IMG/VR virus record: IMGVR_UViG_3300043827_000191 | Span: 1 to 21,416 of that record | DNA length: 21,416 nucleotides | Direction: 5' to 3' (one strand) | DNA from: a virus | Part shown: positions 9,278 through 16,773 of the stretch, piece after piece | Position numbering within the stretch: position 1 is the stretch's first letter | How the letters are laid out: each line of letters opens with the position of its first letter | Position numbers and translations under genes: made by a program | The notes under the pieces: model-generated | The model's input: only the letters and a program-made list of their open reading frames with translations | Databases searched by the model: none | What the model was told of the DNA's origin: nothing

Positions 9278-10045
9278 TTAGTATCTTCTTTTATATTGTC
9301 TTCGTCTGTAGTTTTCATCCATAGTCCTTTTGTATCCTTTCGGTAAATCGTCGCCTTTCATTTTTTCATGATATATTTTTTCACCTGATGCAGTTCTTGT
9401 AAAAATATCCCCATCTTTTCCGACAGATAAACTTCTATTTTTAATTAAATCTATTTCGGGTTCATCTTCATATGAATTGTCTGGTCTCATTTTTCTTAAA
9501 GGTCCATTTTGTTTATTTCGATTGTTAAAATCAGATGGTTCGGTTGGTGGGTCTTCTTTAAGTAATTTAGCAATACCCATTAATAATGCCGTTACCCCCC
9601 AACTTACAGCAAGACCAGCAGCGAAAGGAGCTCCAACAGTTCCTGCTAAAATTCCTCCAATTCCTATTGCTGCCGGTACACCACCCCAAGCCGAAATATT
9701 AGCGGCTCCTATACCATGTAATATTTCTGACGCCTTATTTCTTAGGCTTTCGTTTTCGCCAATTTCACCACCAATTTTATCTCCGATTTTCTTTTCTATT
9801 GCAGTGTGTACTTCTTTCGCCGAAGAATATTCATCTATTCCTAAATTATCTAAAACACGTTTTATTTTTTCTATATCTCGATCAGTAAAATTTGAGTAAA
9901 TATCTTCAATTCGATCTTGAACTTTTGGTTTTTCTAAAACATCATCCACTTCGGCGGCAATTTTGTTTTGAGTTTCTTCTTCTTTAATAATTCGTTTTAC
10001 AATACGACTCAAGTCATTTTCAGTCAATCTTATAATTTTTTTCAT
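9278..10045 (-). CDS. Probable virion protein with a cleavable-looking leader and hydrophobic Gly/Ala segment
   Basis: This 255-aa protein has three visible parts. The N-terminus, MKKIIRLTENDLSRIVKRII followed by KEEE, is a basic amphipathic helix ending in I-K-E at residues 20-22. Similar 'RLTExDL' openings are, as I recall, common on proteins of Bacteroidota phages. Residues about 30-110 are charged and probably helical. Residues about 122-162 form a long Gly/Ala/Ile-rich hydrophobic stretch (GIGGILAGTVGAPFAAGLAV) that could insert in or disrupt a membrane. The C-terminus is strongly basic (NYRRRQYKRRY). I know no named family. I infer a capsid-internal or ejected protein from the leader (I-x-E fits the T4 prohead protease rule) and from the hydrophobic core. 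It lies between the reductase and baseplate genes, with a terminator on each side. Confidence 0.8.
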   Translation of the reverse strand: MKKIIRLTENDLSRIVKRIIKEEETQNKIAAEVDDVLEKPKVQDRIEDIYSNFTDRDIEKIKRVLDNLGIDEYSSAKEVHTAIEKKIGDKIGGEIGENESLRNKASEILHGIGAANISAWGGVPAAIGIGGILAGTVGAPFAAGLAVSWGVTALLMGIAKLLKEDPPTEPSDFNNRNKQNGPLRKMRPDNSYEDEPEIDLIKNRSLSVGKDGDIFTRTASGEKIYHEKMKGDDLPKGYKRTMDENYRRRQYKRRY

Positions 10046-10081
10046 TATATTTTTTTTATAAATATATTGTAAAATAAAAAA

Positions 10082-10110
10082 AGTAAGGAACTTATAAAAA
10101 ATTTCTTACT
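10082..10110 (-). terminator. Probable terminator after the ribonucleotide reductase gene
   Basis: A 6-bp inverted repeat (AGTAAG / CTTACT) encloses a 17-base AT-rich loop. On the minus strand it is followed directly by seven T's and then ATTTT. It lies 9 bases past the reductase stop (10120). The stem is short and A/T-rich, so it is weaker than the hairpin at 9252-9272. Read on the plus strand the inner bases could extend the stem through a G-U pair. Confidence 0.5.
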
Positions 10111-10119
10111 CTATTAACA

Positions 10120-11979
10120 TTAAGTAATTTCGCAAGATCCGTTTGCACAAGCCAATTCACCACTTAAGTTGGTATTATCTTGTAACTCAATTACTTTTGT
10201 TAAATCAACATCAGTTAAAGTTTTAATCAAACGATTAAAATCTTCTTCTGTACAATCTTCAAAAGGTGCTTGAGTGTATGTTCCACCATTATAAGGAAGA
10301 ACTGAAAGTCCATTGTAAAATTTTCTATTGTTCCACATCCAATCACCCACCAAGTCCCACTCATCTTCTTTGATTGAAACTGTCGCTGATACGTTGTGTG
10401 AATTTTGTCCTCCTCTGTGTCCAAATTTAATCCACTCTTGAGATACTTTCTTAACACGCTCCAACATTTGGGATACTGATTCATGACGAAGAATAGAACC
10501 TTCAGGAGATTTTTGTGGAATTGTAATTACCGCAGTATCGTGAGGTCTAAAAAATTCATCTTCCACCAACTCAGGGTGATTAATTGCTAAGTAAGAATAA
10601 ATTGCTTCGTTTTTACCTACACGAATTCTTCTTAAATAGAAATCATTATGCCAAGCGTGAATACCTGAAGATGTGCCCAAAACCAAAGATGATGTTCCTG
10701 ACGGTTTAACAGTTGTTGTTCTTGCGGCCTTGTTAATTCCAATAAGGTTTGCCACTCTTTCATTCTCTTCTTTTACTGTGATTGCTGCGGCTTTTATGTC
10801 ATAACTTAAAACAACACCTGAACCAATACCTGTCATACCAACCCCAATAAGAGCGTCTTTTTCGGTTGTTCTTTTCCAAACATCACGAAGGTAATGAAAG
10901 TCAGTGTATCCCGCTTGAAGTGTTCCAATAAATGCTGCCCCTCTAACTCTTTTTTCAAAATCTTCTTGAGATTCGATATCAGAGGCATTTACCTCACATA
11001 AGTTACAGAACTGATAAGGTCGAAGACCGATCTCACAACATGGGTTTGTTCCCCAATCTTTGTCGTTTGACAAATATATTCCAGGTTCTCCTGCTCCTGA
11101 CAACTCAATTCTTTTCCAAAGATTTATAAAGTATTCTTTGGTTACTTTGTGACGAAGAAGTACCGCTGAGTTGTTAGCTCTACCTCTTTGTGGATTTTGT
11201 TCCCACCAACTTCCAGATTTACAAGAGATCATTTCATCATCATCTGCAGAAAATAATGAAATTAAAGCCGCTCTACGAATACCACCTGCCAATACTGCAT
11301 CTGCAATATGACAAACGATATCATGGGTTTCAATAGGTGAAAGTTTTTCACCGTCAACTTTGTTTTCAAATACTTTTGTGATGTTATGAATACAATCTTT
11401 CAATGGTTGTGGTCCTGGCGCTTTTCCACCTGAAGTGACCAACAACGCTCCTTTTTGACGAATATCAGAAAAATCAAATACTGGAGTTGATGATTTAACA
11501 CCTAAGTATGATTCGATTAAAACTTTAATGGCGTCGGACCATCCTTCTATACTATCACCAATCAAGTATCTTCTTGTTCTACTTGAATTAGGTTTTTTAA
11601 TTTCAGGAAGTTTTTCTACGTGATGTTTTTGAACTGAAAACCCAACTCCGGTTCCTCCTAACAACAAGAACATTGTTTCTGAAAACGAGTCAGGGTGATC
11701 GATTGGCATGTAAGCACAGTTGTAAACTCTGTTTGGTGAAATCTCGATTGGTTTTCCACCAAATTGTAATGATCTCATAGATGGTAGGATTTTTTTATCA
11801 TATACCATTTTATAAACTTCTTCAATCTCGTTTTTGATTTGTGGGTACTTCTTTTGATGCATTTTTTTGTTTCTTGTCACCAATTCTTCCCACGTCTCCC
11901 GTCTGTTTTTTTCGGGAAGAAACTTAGCATATTTCATGTAAACCGTAATATCACTTAATATTCTTTGCGAAATATTCAT
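10120..11979 (-). CDS. nrdJ: Adenosylcobalamin-dependent (class II) ribonucleotide reductase
   Basis: The enzyme reduces ribonucleotides to deoxyribonucleotides for phage DNA synthesis. At 619 aa it matches the monomeric class II triphosphate-reductase type. The catalytic cysteines are visible: C88 (VYNCAYMP) and C325 (YQFCNLCEVN) as the probable active-site disulfide pair, C314 in NPCCE as the probable thiyl-radical cysteine with N312 and E316, and a C-terminal redox pair C611/C616 (LACANGSCEIT). Other family motifs are LGGTGVGFSVQK (107-118), AGGIRRAALIS (231-241), TTTVKPSGTSSLVLGTSSGI (421-440) and LPYNGGTYTQAPFE (561-574). There is no N-terminal ATP cone and no NrdB-type partner gene nearby, which argues against class I. 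The class II call is by recognition of this pattern. Activity would need host cobalamin. It starts 19 bases after the helicase stop without a Shine-Dalgarno. Confidence 0.9.
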   Translation of the reverse strand: MNISQRILSDITVYMKYAKFLPEKNRRETWEELVTRNKKMHQKKYPQIKNEIEEVYKMVYDKKILPSMRSLQFGGKPIEISPNRVYNCAYMPIDHPDSFSETMFLLLGGTGVGFSVQKHHVEKLPEIKKPNSSRTRRYLIGDSIEGWSDAIKVLIESYLGVKSSTPVFDFSDIRQKGALLVTSGGKAPGPQPLKDCIHNITKVFENKVDGEKLSPIETHDIVCHIADAVLAGGIRRAALISLFSADDDEMISCKSGSWWEQNPQRGRANNSAVLLRHKVTKEYFINLWKRIELSGAGEPGIYLSNDKDWGTNPCCEIGLRPYQFCNLCEVNASDIESQEDFEKRVRGAAFIGTLQAGYTDFHYLRDVWKRTTEKDALIGVGMTGIGSGVVLSYDIKAAAITVKEENERVANLIGINKAARTTTVKPSGTSSLVLGTSSGIHAWHNDFYLRRIRVGKNEAIYSYLAINHPELVEDEFFRPHDTAVITIPQKSPEGSILRHESVSQMLERVKKVSQEWIKFGHRGGQNSHNVSATVSIKEDEWDLVGDWMWNNRKFYNGLSVLPYNGGTYTQAPFEDCTEEDFNRLIKTLTDVDLTKVIELQDNTNLSGELACANGSCEIT

Positions 11980-11998
11980 TTTTGTTTTAATTTAACTT

Positions 11999-13390
11999 TT
12001 AATTATTTGTTTGATCTTGAGAGTTTTTTTGTTTTCTTTTTTCAAGAAGTTCTCTAACTCTTTGTCTTTGTCTTTCTTCTTTTTGTTCCTCAAGACCTAA
12101 GAAAGTCATCGAGCTTTCAGTATCAATTTCAATCATAGCATTATCAAACTTACAATTCTCGAACACAACCCCATCGTCTCCAATACGAGACTTGGTTATT
12201 GCTATTGTTGCCAACTTTAATTCTTTCTGTTGTAATGTTTTAGCTAACGATATAATAACGTGTCCGACTTGTGCCTTTTTAATTGATCCCCCCATTTGAT
12301 CCGTGGTCACAACTTCAGATGAAATTGATGATCGGTTGCCTTGAGTTGCGGTCCAACCAACTATGTTCATCTCGTGACACATCGCTTCAAAAGCTCTCAT
12401 CACAGACCCTTCACTTTTCCATTCGTCACCAAGATTTCTGTCAGGAACTATACAATCAATATAATCTAAAACTACCATATCAATCTTAATTCCGTCAGAA
12501 ACAATTTTTCTAATTTGATTTTTTATTTGTAACATAGTCATTGTATCAGACGGAAGTTTTTTCAAAATCAACTTATTTGACATCGACACTTCAATCTGTT
12601 TAACTTTACTCATAACCTCATCTTTTTTACCTGATAAATCGTCAGGATGAATTTTAGTCCATAGGGTAAAGTGTTTTCTTTGAATCACCTTTGAGTTGTC
12701 CTCGAAGAATATCTGAATAACATTAAAACCGAGATTAAATGCGTGGTTTGATATTTTTGTTAGTATGGTTGATTTACCAACACCCGTAGGAGCTAAGATA
12801 ACGCCAATTTCTCCTTTTGCCAAACCACCTTTTAACAATCTGTCGATTCCTGAAATACCCATCGGAATTGGGTGTCTGTAGTCCTCTTCAAGTACTTGGT
12901 GAAGGTTTGAAAATACATCCAACATTGATGTATCTTTTGATCCGACCTGAAGGGCCGTCTTTACCATTTCTTCAAGGGTGTCATAGTTTTCAAATTCACC
13001 CCCGTCAATGATTTTTTGCGCTTTTCCCATAACCTTTTGAAGTTCTTGTTGTTTACAGAATTTTAAGGCCTTTTCTTGAACGAAACTAACGCCATCAATA
13101 GGTGCGTCCTTAATTTTTTTAATCATATCCAAAACAATCTTTGACGCGGTGGCTTGTTGTAACTCAGATTTAGTGATTTGTTCAAGGGTTTCAAACGATG
13201 GTATATGATCGTATTTTTGATAATACTCTCTTATCATTTGAATAATGATTTTAAAGTATTTGTTTTCAAAATAATCATTTTCAATAACGTCGATTATAGA
13301 GTGTGAAAAGTCTTTATCTACTACAATTCGATTTAAAAGTTGTAACTGAAATGTGTTCCCTAAATACTCGAAATTTTTACTAGTCGCCAT
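11999..13390 (-). CDS. gp41: Replicative DNA helicase, DnaB/T4 gp41 family
   Basis: This 463-aa protein compares with 475 aa in T4 gp41. The N-terminal region (residues 1-160) is helical, as in DnaB-type helicases. The RecA-like motor begins at IPMGISGIDRLLKGGLAKGE (about 175-194), with Walker A PTGVGKST at 201-208, a likely catalytic Glu at FFED (230), Walker B MVVLDYID (305-312), and GWTATQGNRSS (345-355) as the DnaB H3 region with its sensor glutamine. The hexamer would unwind the lagging-strand template in the 5'-3' direction and recruit primase, which is not seen in this window. The C-terminus is a charged helix rich in Glu, Arg, Lys and Gln. It lies downstream of the 149-aa gene with a TATTTAT motif 23 bases before the ATG. 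T4 also places gene 41 downstream of uvsX. Confidence 0.92.
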   Translation of the reverse strand: MATSKNFEYLGNTFQLQLLNRIVVDKDFSHSIIDVIENDYFENKYFKIIIQMIREYYQKYDHIPSFETLEQITKSELQQATASKIVLDMIKKIKDAPIDGVSFVQEKALKFCKQQELQKVMGKAQKIIDGGEFENYDTLEEMVKTALQVGSKDTSMLDVFSNLHQVLEEDYRHPIPMGISGIDRLLKGGLAKGEIGVILAPTGVGKSTILTKISNHAFNLGFNVIQIFFEDNSKVIQRKHFTLWTKIHPDDLSGKKDEVMSKVKQIEVSMSNKLILKKLPSDTMTMLQIKNQIRKIVSDGIKIDMVVLDYIDCIVPDRNLGDEWKSEGSVMRAFEAMCHEMNIVGWTATQGNRSSISSEVVTTDQMGGSIKKAQVGHVIISLAKTLQQKELKLATIAITKSRIGDDGVVFENCKFDNAMIEIDTESSMTFLGLEEQKEERQRQRVRELLEKRKQKNSQDQTNN

Positions 13391-13423
13391 ATTTTTTTTT
13401 ACTTTTTGTAAAGATAAATAGTA

Positions 13424-13873
13424 TTATTTTTTGATAAAGTTGGGATAAAAATAATTAAAATTTTTAGCTGAAAAAATGTCAGTTAACTCAGTCATGATTG
13501 ATTTTAACTTTGGTCGTAGGTCTACGGTATATCTGACCTTCGGAGGGTATACTTTCGCGTCGAACTGTCTATGACAAATTGTCAGGTCTCCAACCTTAAT
13601 TATTATGTTAAAATTTTCTGGACCTTCTGTAATCGAGGTGTTTAGAACTTCAGGTTTCTCAGAAATTTCATATTGGTTGTCTAACATATAAACAACTGAT
13701 CTTATCTTCAAATCGTACTTTAAATCGCGACATAAACTTTTAATGTGATTGTAAAACTCCTCCGATTTATGTGCGTTTTTGTTAAATCCTCTTACGTTGA
13801 AAAATCTTTGAACCACGATGTTTTCGTTACACATTAACAAAAATTCAACTTTTGTTATATCCTGCTCTTTCAT
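13424..13873 (-). CDS. Hypothetical 149-aa protein between the exonuclease and helicase genes
   Basis: I do not recognise this family. The protein is a mixed alpha/beta globular type without signal peptide or membrane segment. It contains the stretches KVEFLLMCNENIVVQRFFNV (8-27), LCRDLKYDLKIRSVVYMLD (47-65) and VRYTVDLRPKLKSIMTELTD (112-131), with three scattered cysteines that form no obvious zinc site. It starts 7 bases after the rnh stop and ends 33 bases before the helicase start, so it is probably co-expressed with them. That context suggests a DNA-metabolism accessory role. It is shorter than the T4 helicase loader gp59 (217 aa), and I see no reason to equate them. Confidence 0.8.
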   Translation of the reverse strand: MKEQDITKVEFLLMCNENIVVQRFFNVRGFNKNAHKSEEFYNHIKSLCRDLKYDLKIRSVVYMLDNQYEISEKPEVLNTSITEGPENFNIIIKVGDLTICHRQFDAKVYPPKVRYTVDLRPKLKSIMTELTDIFSAKNFNYFYPNFIKK

Positions 13874-13880
13874 TTGTTTT

Positions 13881-14891
13881 TTACTTTTTTTTGTTTCTAA
13901 ATTTTTGTTTTTCTTTTCTTGTCAATTTTAGAAATGGTTTTAAAAAACTCACCCAAGCTTCGTCACCCTTAGGTAAGTACTTAAAAAATCCATCCTCCAT
14001 CATCATTCGAATTAGATTTCTATGTCCTCGTCCGTCGGGATCCATCGACTCTGAATAATATATTCCAACTAATTCTTTTTCCTTGTCATTCAAAAGGGGG
14101 TTATCTAAGTTTACAAGTTTTTCATTTATCACAAAAAACTCATCACCAAAAATACCCTCTTTTGTTTTCCCACTAAGTATGTTTTGAAGAGCTACGTTTT
14201 TTTTTTCTTCTTTTAAAAGTTTTTCACTTTTTTGTAAAATATAGTTTAATTCAACTTTTTGTTCAAGTAACTCAGGAAACAATTTAATTAAAGTTTTCTC
14301 ACCAAGATAAAATATTCCATCGATATTATCAGAACTATCACCAGTGAGGATTTTAATTGTTCTAACATTATAGTGGGGAACTTCAATATCATGAAGTTTT
14401 ATTTTGTCTCCCAACTTATAATATTGTTTTGTGGATGGTGAATAAATGGAAACTTTTTCTCCAATTAATTGAGTTAAATCTCGGTCACTCGAGAATATCG
14501 TTTTTTCTTCGTCTAAAGACACTTTACAGTAGTGAGCAATTAAGTCATCAGCTTCTGCGTGTTCTGTCTCCAATTGTCTTACAAACATCTCCTCAAGATA
14601 TTGTTTAATCCTTTGTTTTTGTTCTAAAAAAGATTCTTCTTTTGATTCGGTCTCAGATGATTTACGATTTAACTTATACTTGGGATAAAGTAATCTTCTT
14701 TGAGCCGATGAAGTTTTAGAGTCCCAAAGAACCACAACTTTATTATAGTTGTGTTCCTCCAAGAATTTACGAAGAGTGTTTAGAAAGTGCCAAACTCCAC
14801 CAACATGTTTTCCATTATGATAGAAATCTCTAACACCATAAAAACCAATTTTTAATAAATTATTTCCGTCTACTAATAATGTTTTATTCAT
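13881..14891 (-). CDS. rnh: 5'-3' exonuclease, T4 RNase H / FEN-1-like
   Basis: This 336-aa protein is similar in size to T4 RNase H (305 aa). It has the metal-binding acidic residues of the PIN/FEN nuclease fold in order: D8 (LLVDGNN), D57 (VVVLWDSK), E113, D115 and D116 (EHAEADDLIAHY), D136 and D138 (FSSDRDLTQL), and D185 and D188 (ILTGDSSDNIDGI). The segment RRLLYPKYKLNR (66-77) corresponds to the arch-region basic patch. In T4 this enzyme removes RNA primers and adjacent DNA from Okazaki fragments and acts with gp32. The last 30 residues are very basic (LTRKEKQKFRNKKK). The ATG lies inside the end of the HNH gene with an 8-base overlap, so translation is probably coupled to it. Confidence 0.92.
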   Translation of the reverse strand: MNKTLLVDGNNLLKIGFYGVRDFYHNGKHVGGVWHFLNTLRKFLEEHNYNKVVVLWDSKTSSAQRRLLYPKYKLNRKSSETESKEESFLEQKQRIKQYLEEMFVRQLETEHAEADDLIAHYCKVSLDEEKTIFSSDRDLTQLIGEKVSIYSPSTKQYYKLGDKIKLHDIEVPHYNVRTIKILTGDSSDNIDGIFYLGEKTLIKLFPELLEQKVELNYILQKSEKLLKEEKKNVALQNILSGKTKEGIFGDEFFVINEKLVNLDNPLLNDKEKELVGIYYSESMDPDGRGHRNLIRMMMEDGFFKYLPKGDEAWVSFLKPFLKLTRKEKQKFRNKKK

Positions 14892-15582
14892 TTATCATAC
14901 CATTCGATGATTCAACAATTTTGTTTCCTTTTTTCATATTTTCAACAGCCCACAGAGGTTGTAAGTTAGTATAATGGCATAACTTGTAAAGTTCTTCTTC
15001 AGTTTTTGCAGAAGATAATGGAATTATATGATCTATATGCCACTCTACTCTATTTTCCCAAGTCATACCGTTACTAAATTGTTTTTCTAAGTTTTCTTTT
15101 AGTTCTTGAGGTGTGCATCCAACAATATCGAAAGTTTTGTTTGTTTTTGTAATGTTGAGTTTTTTTAAATATCCTGATAATCTTGACCTCATACCGGTTA
15201 ATAATTTAAATTCAGGTTCTTGTTTTTTTCGATTCTTCCAATAATCGTTATATTTTTTTCGATTATTGTTGATCCATATTTTCTTTTTTTCAATTTGAAC
15301 ATCTTTAACTTTATCCCAATAGTCTTTAACTTGTTTTTTATACTTTTCAGGATTACTTTTTCTCCAAATCTGTTTTTTATATAAAAGATATTGCTTGTTT
15401 TTTTGAAAGTAATTCTTACGCATCTGTCTAATCTTTTCCTGATTGTTTTTTTTATATTCCGAAGATCTTTCATTAAAACAACATTTACAATCAGATCGAT
15501 GTCCATCTTTAGTTTCTTTTCTTTTGTAGAATTCGCAAATATTTTTTTCTTGACTACACTTACTACAAATTTTTGTTTCCAT
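14884..15582 (-). CDS. Freestanding HNH homing endonuclease with zinc fingers and basic repeats
   Basis: The 232-aa protein begins with a four-cysteine zinc-finger pattern, C6-x2-C9 and C32-x2-C35 (ICSKCSQEKNICEFYKRK, then SDCKCC). It continues with about 80 residues of Lys/Asn/Tyr-rich imperfect repeats of roughly 14-16 residues (YKKNNQEKIRQ..., WRKSNPEKYKKQVKDYWD, WINNNRKKYNDYWKNR), which probably bind DNA. It ends in an HNH core, WHIDHIIPLS (H182, D184, H185), with N206 (YTNLQPLW) and N215/N220 (VENMKKGN). Such enzymes cut a specific site in related phages that lack the gene, so the gene spreads by repair. The flanking uvsX and rnh genes are intact, so this is an intergenic freestanding type, not intron-borne. 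It overlaps the RHH gene by 20 bases and rnh by 8. Confidence 0.93.
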   Translation of the reverse strand: METKICSKCSQEKNICEFYKRKETKDGHRSDCKCCFNERSSEYKKNNQEKIRQMRKNYFQKNKQYLLYKKQIWRKSNPEKYKKQVKDYWDKVKDVQIEKKKIWINNNRKKYNDYWKNRKKQEPEFKLLTGMRSRLSGYLKKLNITKTNKTFDIVGCTPQELKENLEKQFSNGMTWENRVEWHIDHIIPLSSAKTEEELYKLCHYTNLQPLWAVENMKKGNKIVESSNGMINE

Positions 15583-15724
15583 TTTTTACATAGTCTTTTA
15601 ATAATTTATTAACAAGGGAAGAAATATTTATTGATCTGTCTTTAAAGTATTTTGGTAAATCAGGATCAACAGATACACCAATTTTTACTTTTTTTTCATG
15701 ATCTTCAATTTTTTTCCTTCCCAT
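15563..15724 (-). CDS. Small ribbon-helix-helix (Arc/CopG-like) DNA-binding protein
   Basis: A 53-codon minus-strand frame from ATG 15724-15722 to TAG 15565-15563. The translation begins MGRKKIEDHEKKVKIGVSVD, continues with PDLPKYFKDRSINISSLVNK, and ends LLKDYVKNGNKNL. It has a basic N-terminus, a beta-strand (VKIGVSVD), a helix (LPKYFKD), a short INISS turn and a second helix (LVNKLLKDYVKN), which is the ribbon-helix-helix layout of small dimeric repressors. It lies 44 bases after the uvsX stop and its last 20 bases overlap the start of the HNH gene in another frame. A TATTTAT motif precedes the ATG by 6 bases. I infer that it regulates or travels with the endonuclease. The coding call is supported by the coherent fold, the lack of interruptions and the tight overlap. 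Confidence 0.82.
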   Translation of the reverse strand: MGRKKIEDHEKKVKIGVSVDPDLPKYFKDRSINISSLVNKLLKDYVKNGNKNL

Positions 15725-15768
15725 ATATTAATAAATATCTATAAAAGTAGAATTATTATAATTTATAA

Positions 15769-16773
15769 TCAAATTTCTTCTTTTTCTTCCTTTAAATCAA
15801 AATCACCATCAATTCCAATAATATTTTTCCAATAATCAGCATATTCTTTTTTATATTTTTCAATATTAGTTTTTTCTTCAGCAGAATCTTTTCCTGCTAA
15901 AAACCCATGTGGTGTTACAATTATTTTTCCATCATCATAACCTAAACCGGATATATGATTTTTTAATACCGATACCTTACTTCTTATTGCAAATTTGATA
16001 GTTCTCTTATCTTTTGTTGCCGTAATTTTTGTTGTTCCAGCACTTTTTTGATTACCAAATAAGAACACTAAAGAGGAATTCAGCCAAATAGCCTCTCCGC
16101 CTTTCGCCTTAATTTTCGGTTGACCAAAAGGATTATCTGGGAGCTCCACCCATGGTTGTGCGATTATAATTAAACTATTCTCATATTTAGAATCATACTT
16201 TCTAGATCCTGAAATCCTTTGGTTAATTCCCATACCAATTTTGTCTGCCAGTGCAGCTGCATTATGTTGTTTTCCACCTCGACCTTCATAAGTCATTTTA
16301 CATGGAACGGATCCAACCGAATCCCACATTATACAAAGTGAATAATCTAATTCACCTTTTTCTTGTGCGTCTAATAGTTCATTTATGTAATCTGTAATTT
16401 GTTCGATGTATTCAAAATTATTATTGAATAAAAAGAAACCGTCCCAAGTCAATTCACCTGTTTCAGTATCAACAACTTCTTCACATTCAAATCCCATAAG
16501 TTTGGCGTGTTCAAAAGACCATTTCTGTTCTGTAATAATGAACACGGGTAAAATACCTTTCTTTTGAGCGTCAACGGCGGTTTTGACAAGAGCCGTAGTT
16601 TTTCCTGTATCAGAGTGACCTAAATACATATTTAAATGACCAATTGCAGGTCCAGGAAGTCCAACCGCATCTAAAAAGTCAGATCCAAGATCAAAAAATC
16701 TTTGTGGTTTGTATTTAGCATCAGAAGAAAATTTCTTCTTAATTGAGCTAAAATCATTTTTTTTGAGAGTCAT
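15769..16773 (-). CDS. uvsX: UvsX/RecA-like recombinase
   Basis: This 334-aa protein has a RecA-type ATPase core: Walker A GHSDTGKTT (52-60), a probable catalytic Glu82 (FIITEQKW), Walker B LCIMWDSVG (146-154), and a loop region with AQPWVELPDNPFGQPKIKAK (205-224) that follows the strand LIIIAQ. It lacks a large C-terminal RecA domain but has an acidic tail (DFDLKEEKEEI). T4 UvsX is 391 aa and bacterial RecA about 350. It should form filaments on ssDNA, displace gp32 and invade homologous duplex to start recombination-dependent replication and repair. Its ATG shares one base with the stop of the upstream 73-aa gene (TAATG), so the two are translationally coupled. It follows the gp32-like gene in the same direction. 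Confidence 0.92.
   Translation of the reverse strand: MTLKKNDFSSIKKKFSSDAKYKPQRFFDLGSDFLDAVGLPGPAIGHLNMYLGHSDTGKTTALVKTAVDAQKKGILPVFIITEQKWSFEHAKLMGFECEEVVDTETGELTWDGFFLFNNNFEYIEQITDYINELLDAQEKGELDYSLCIMWDSVGSVPCKMTYEGRGGKQHNAAALADKIGMGINQRISGSRKYDSKYENSLIIIAQPWVELPDNPFGQPKIKAKGGEAIWLNSSLVFLFGNQKSAGTTKITATKDKRTIKFAIRSKVSVLKNHISGLGYDDGKIIVTPHGFLAGKDSAEEKTNIEKYKKEYADYWKNIIGIDGDFDLKEEKEEI

Noticed and set aside
9477-9899. Plus-strand open frame of 140 codons
   Set aside because: Antisense to the Gly/Ala-rich 255-aa gene; the composition follows from the opposite strand, and it lacks upstream signals.
15198-15506. Minus-strand frame of 102 codons inside the HNH gene
   Set aside because: Out-of-frame shadow of the HNH gene; its Lys/Ile-rich translation reflects AT-rich DNA.
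14884-15724. Group I or II intron carrying the HNH gene
   Set aside because: The flanking uvsX and rnh genes are complete, each with its own start and stop, so there is no split host gene.
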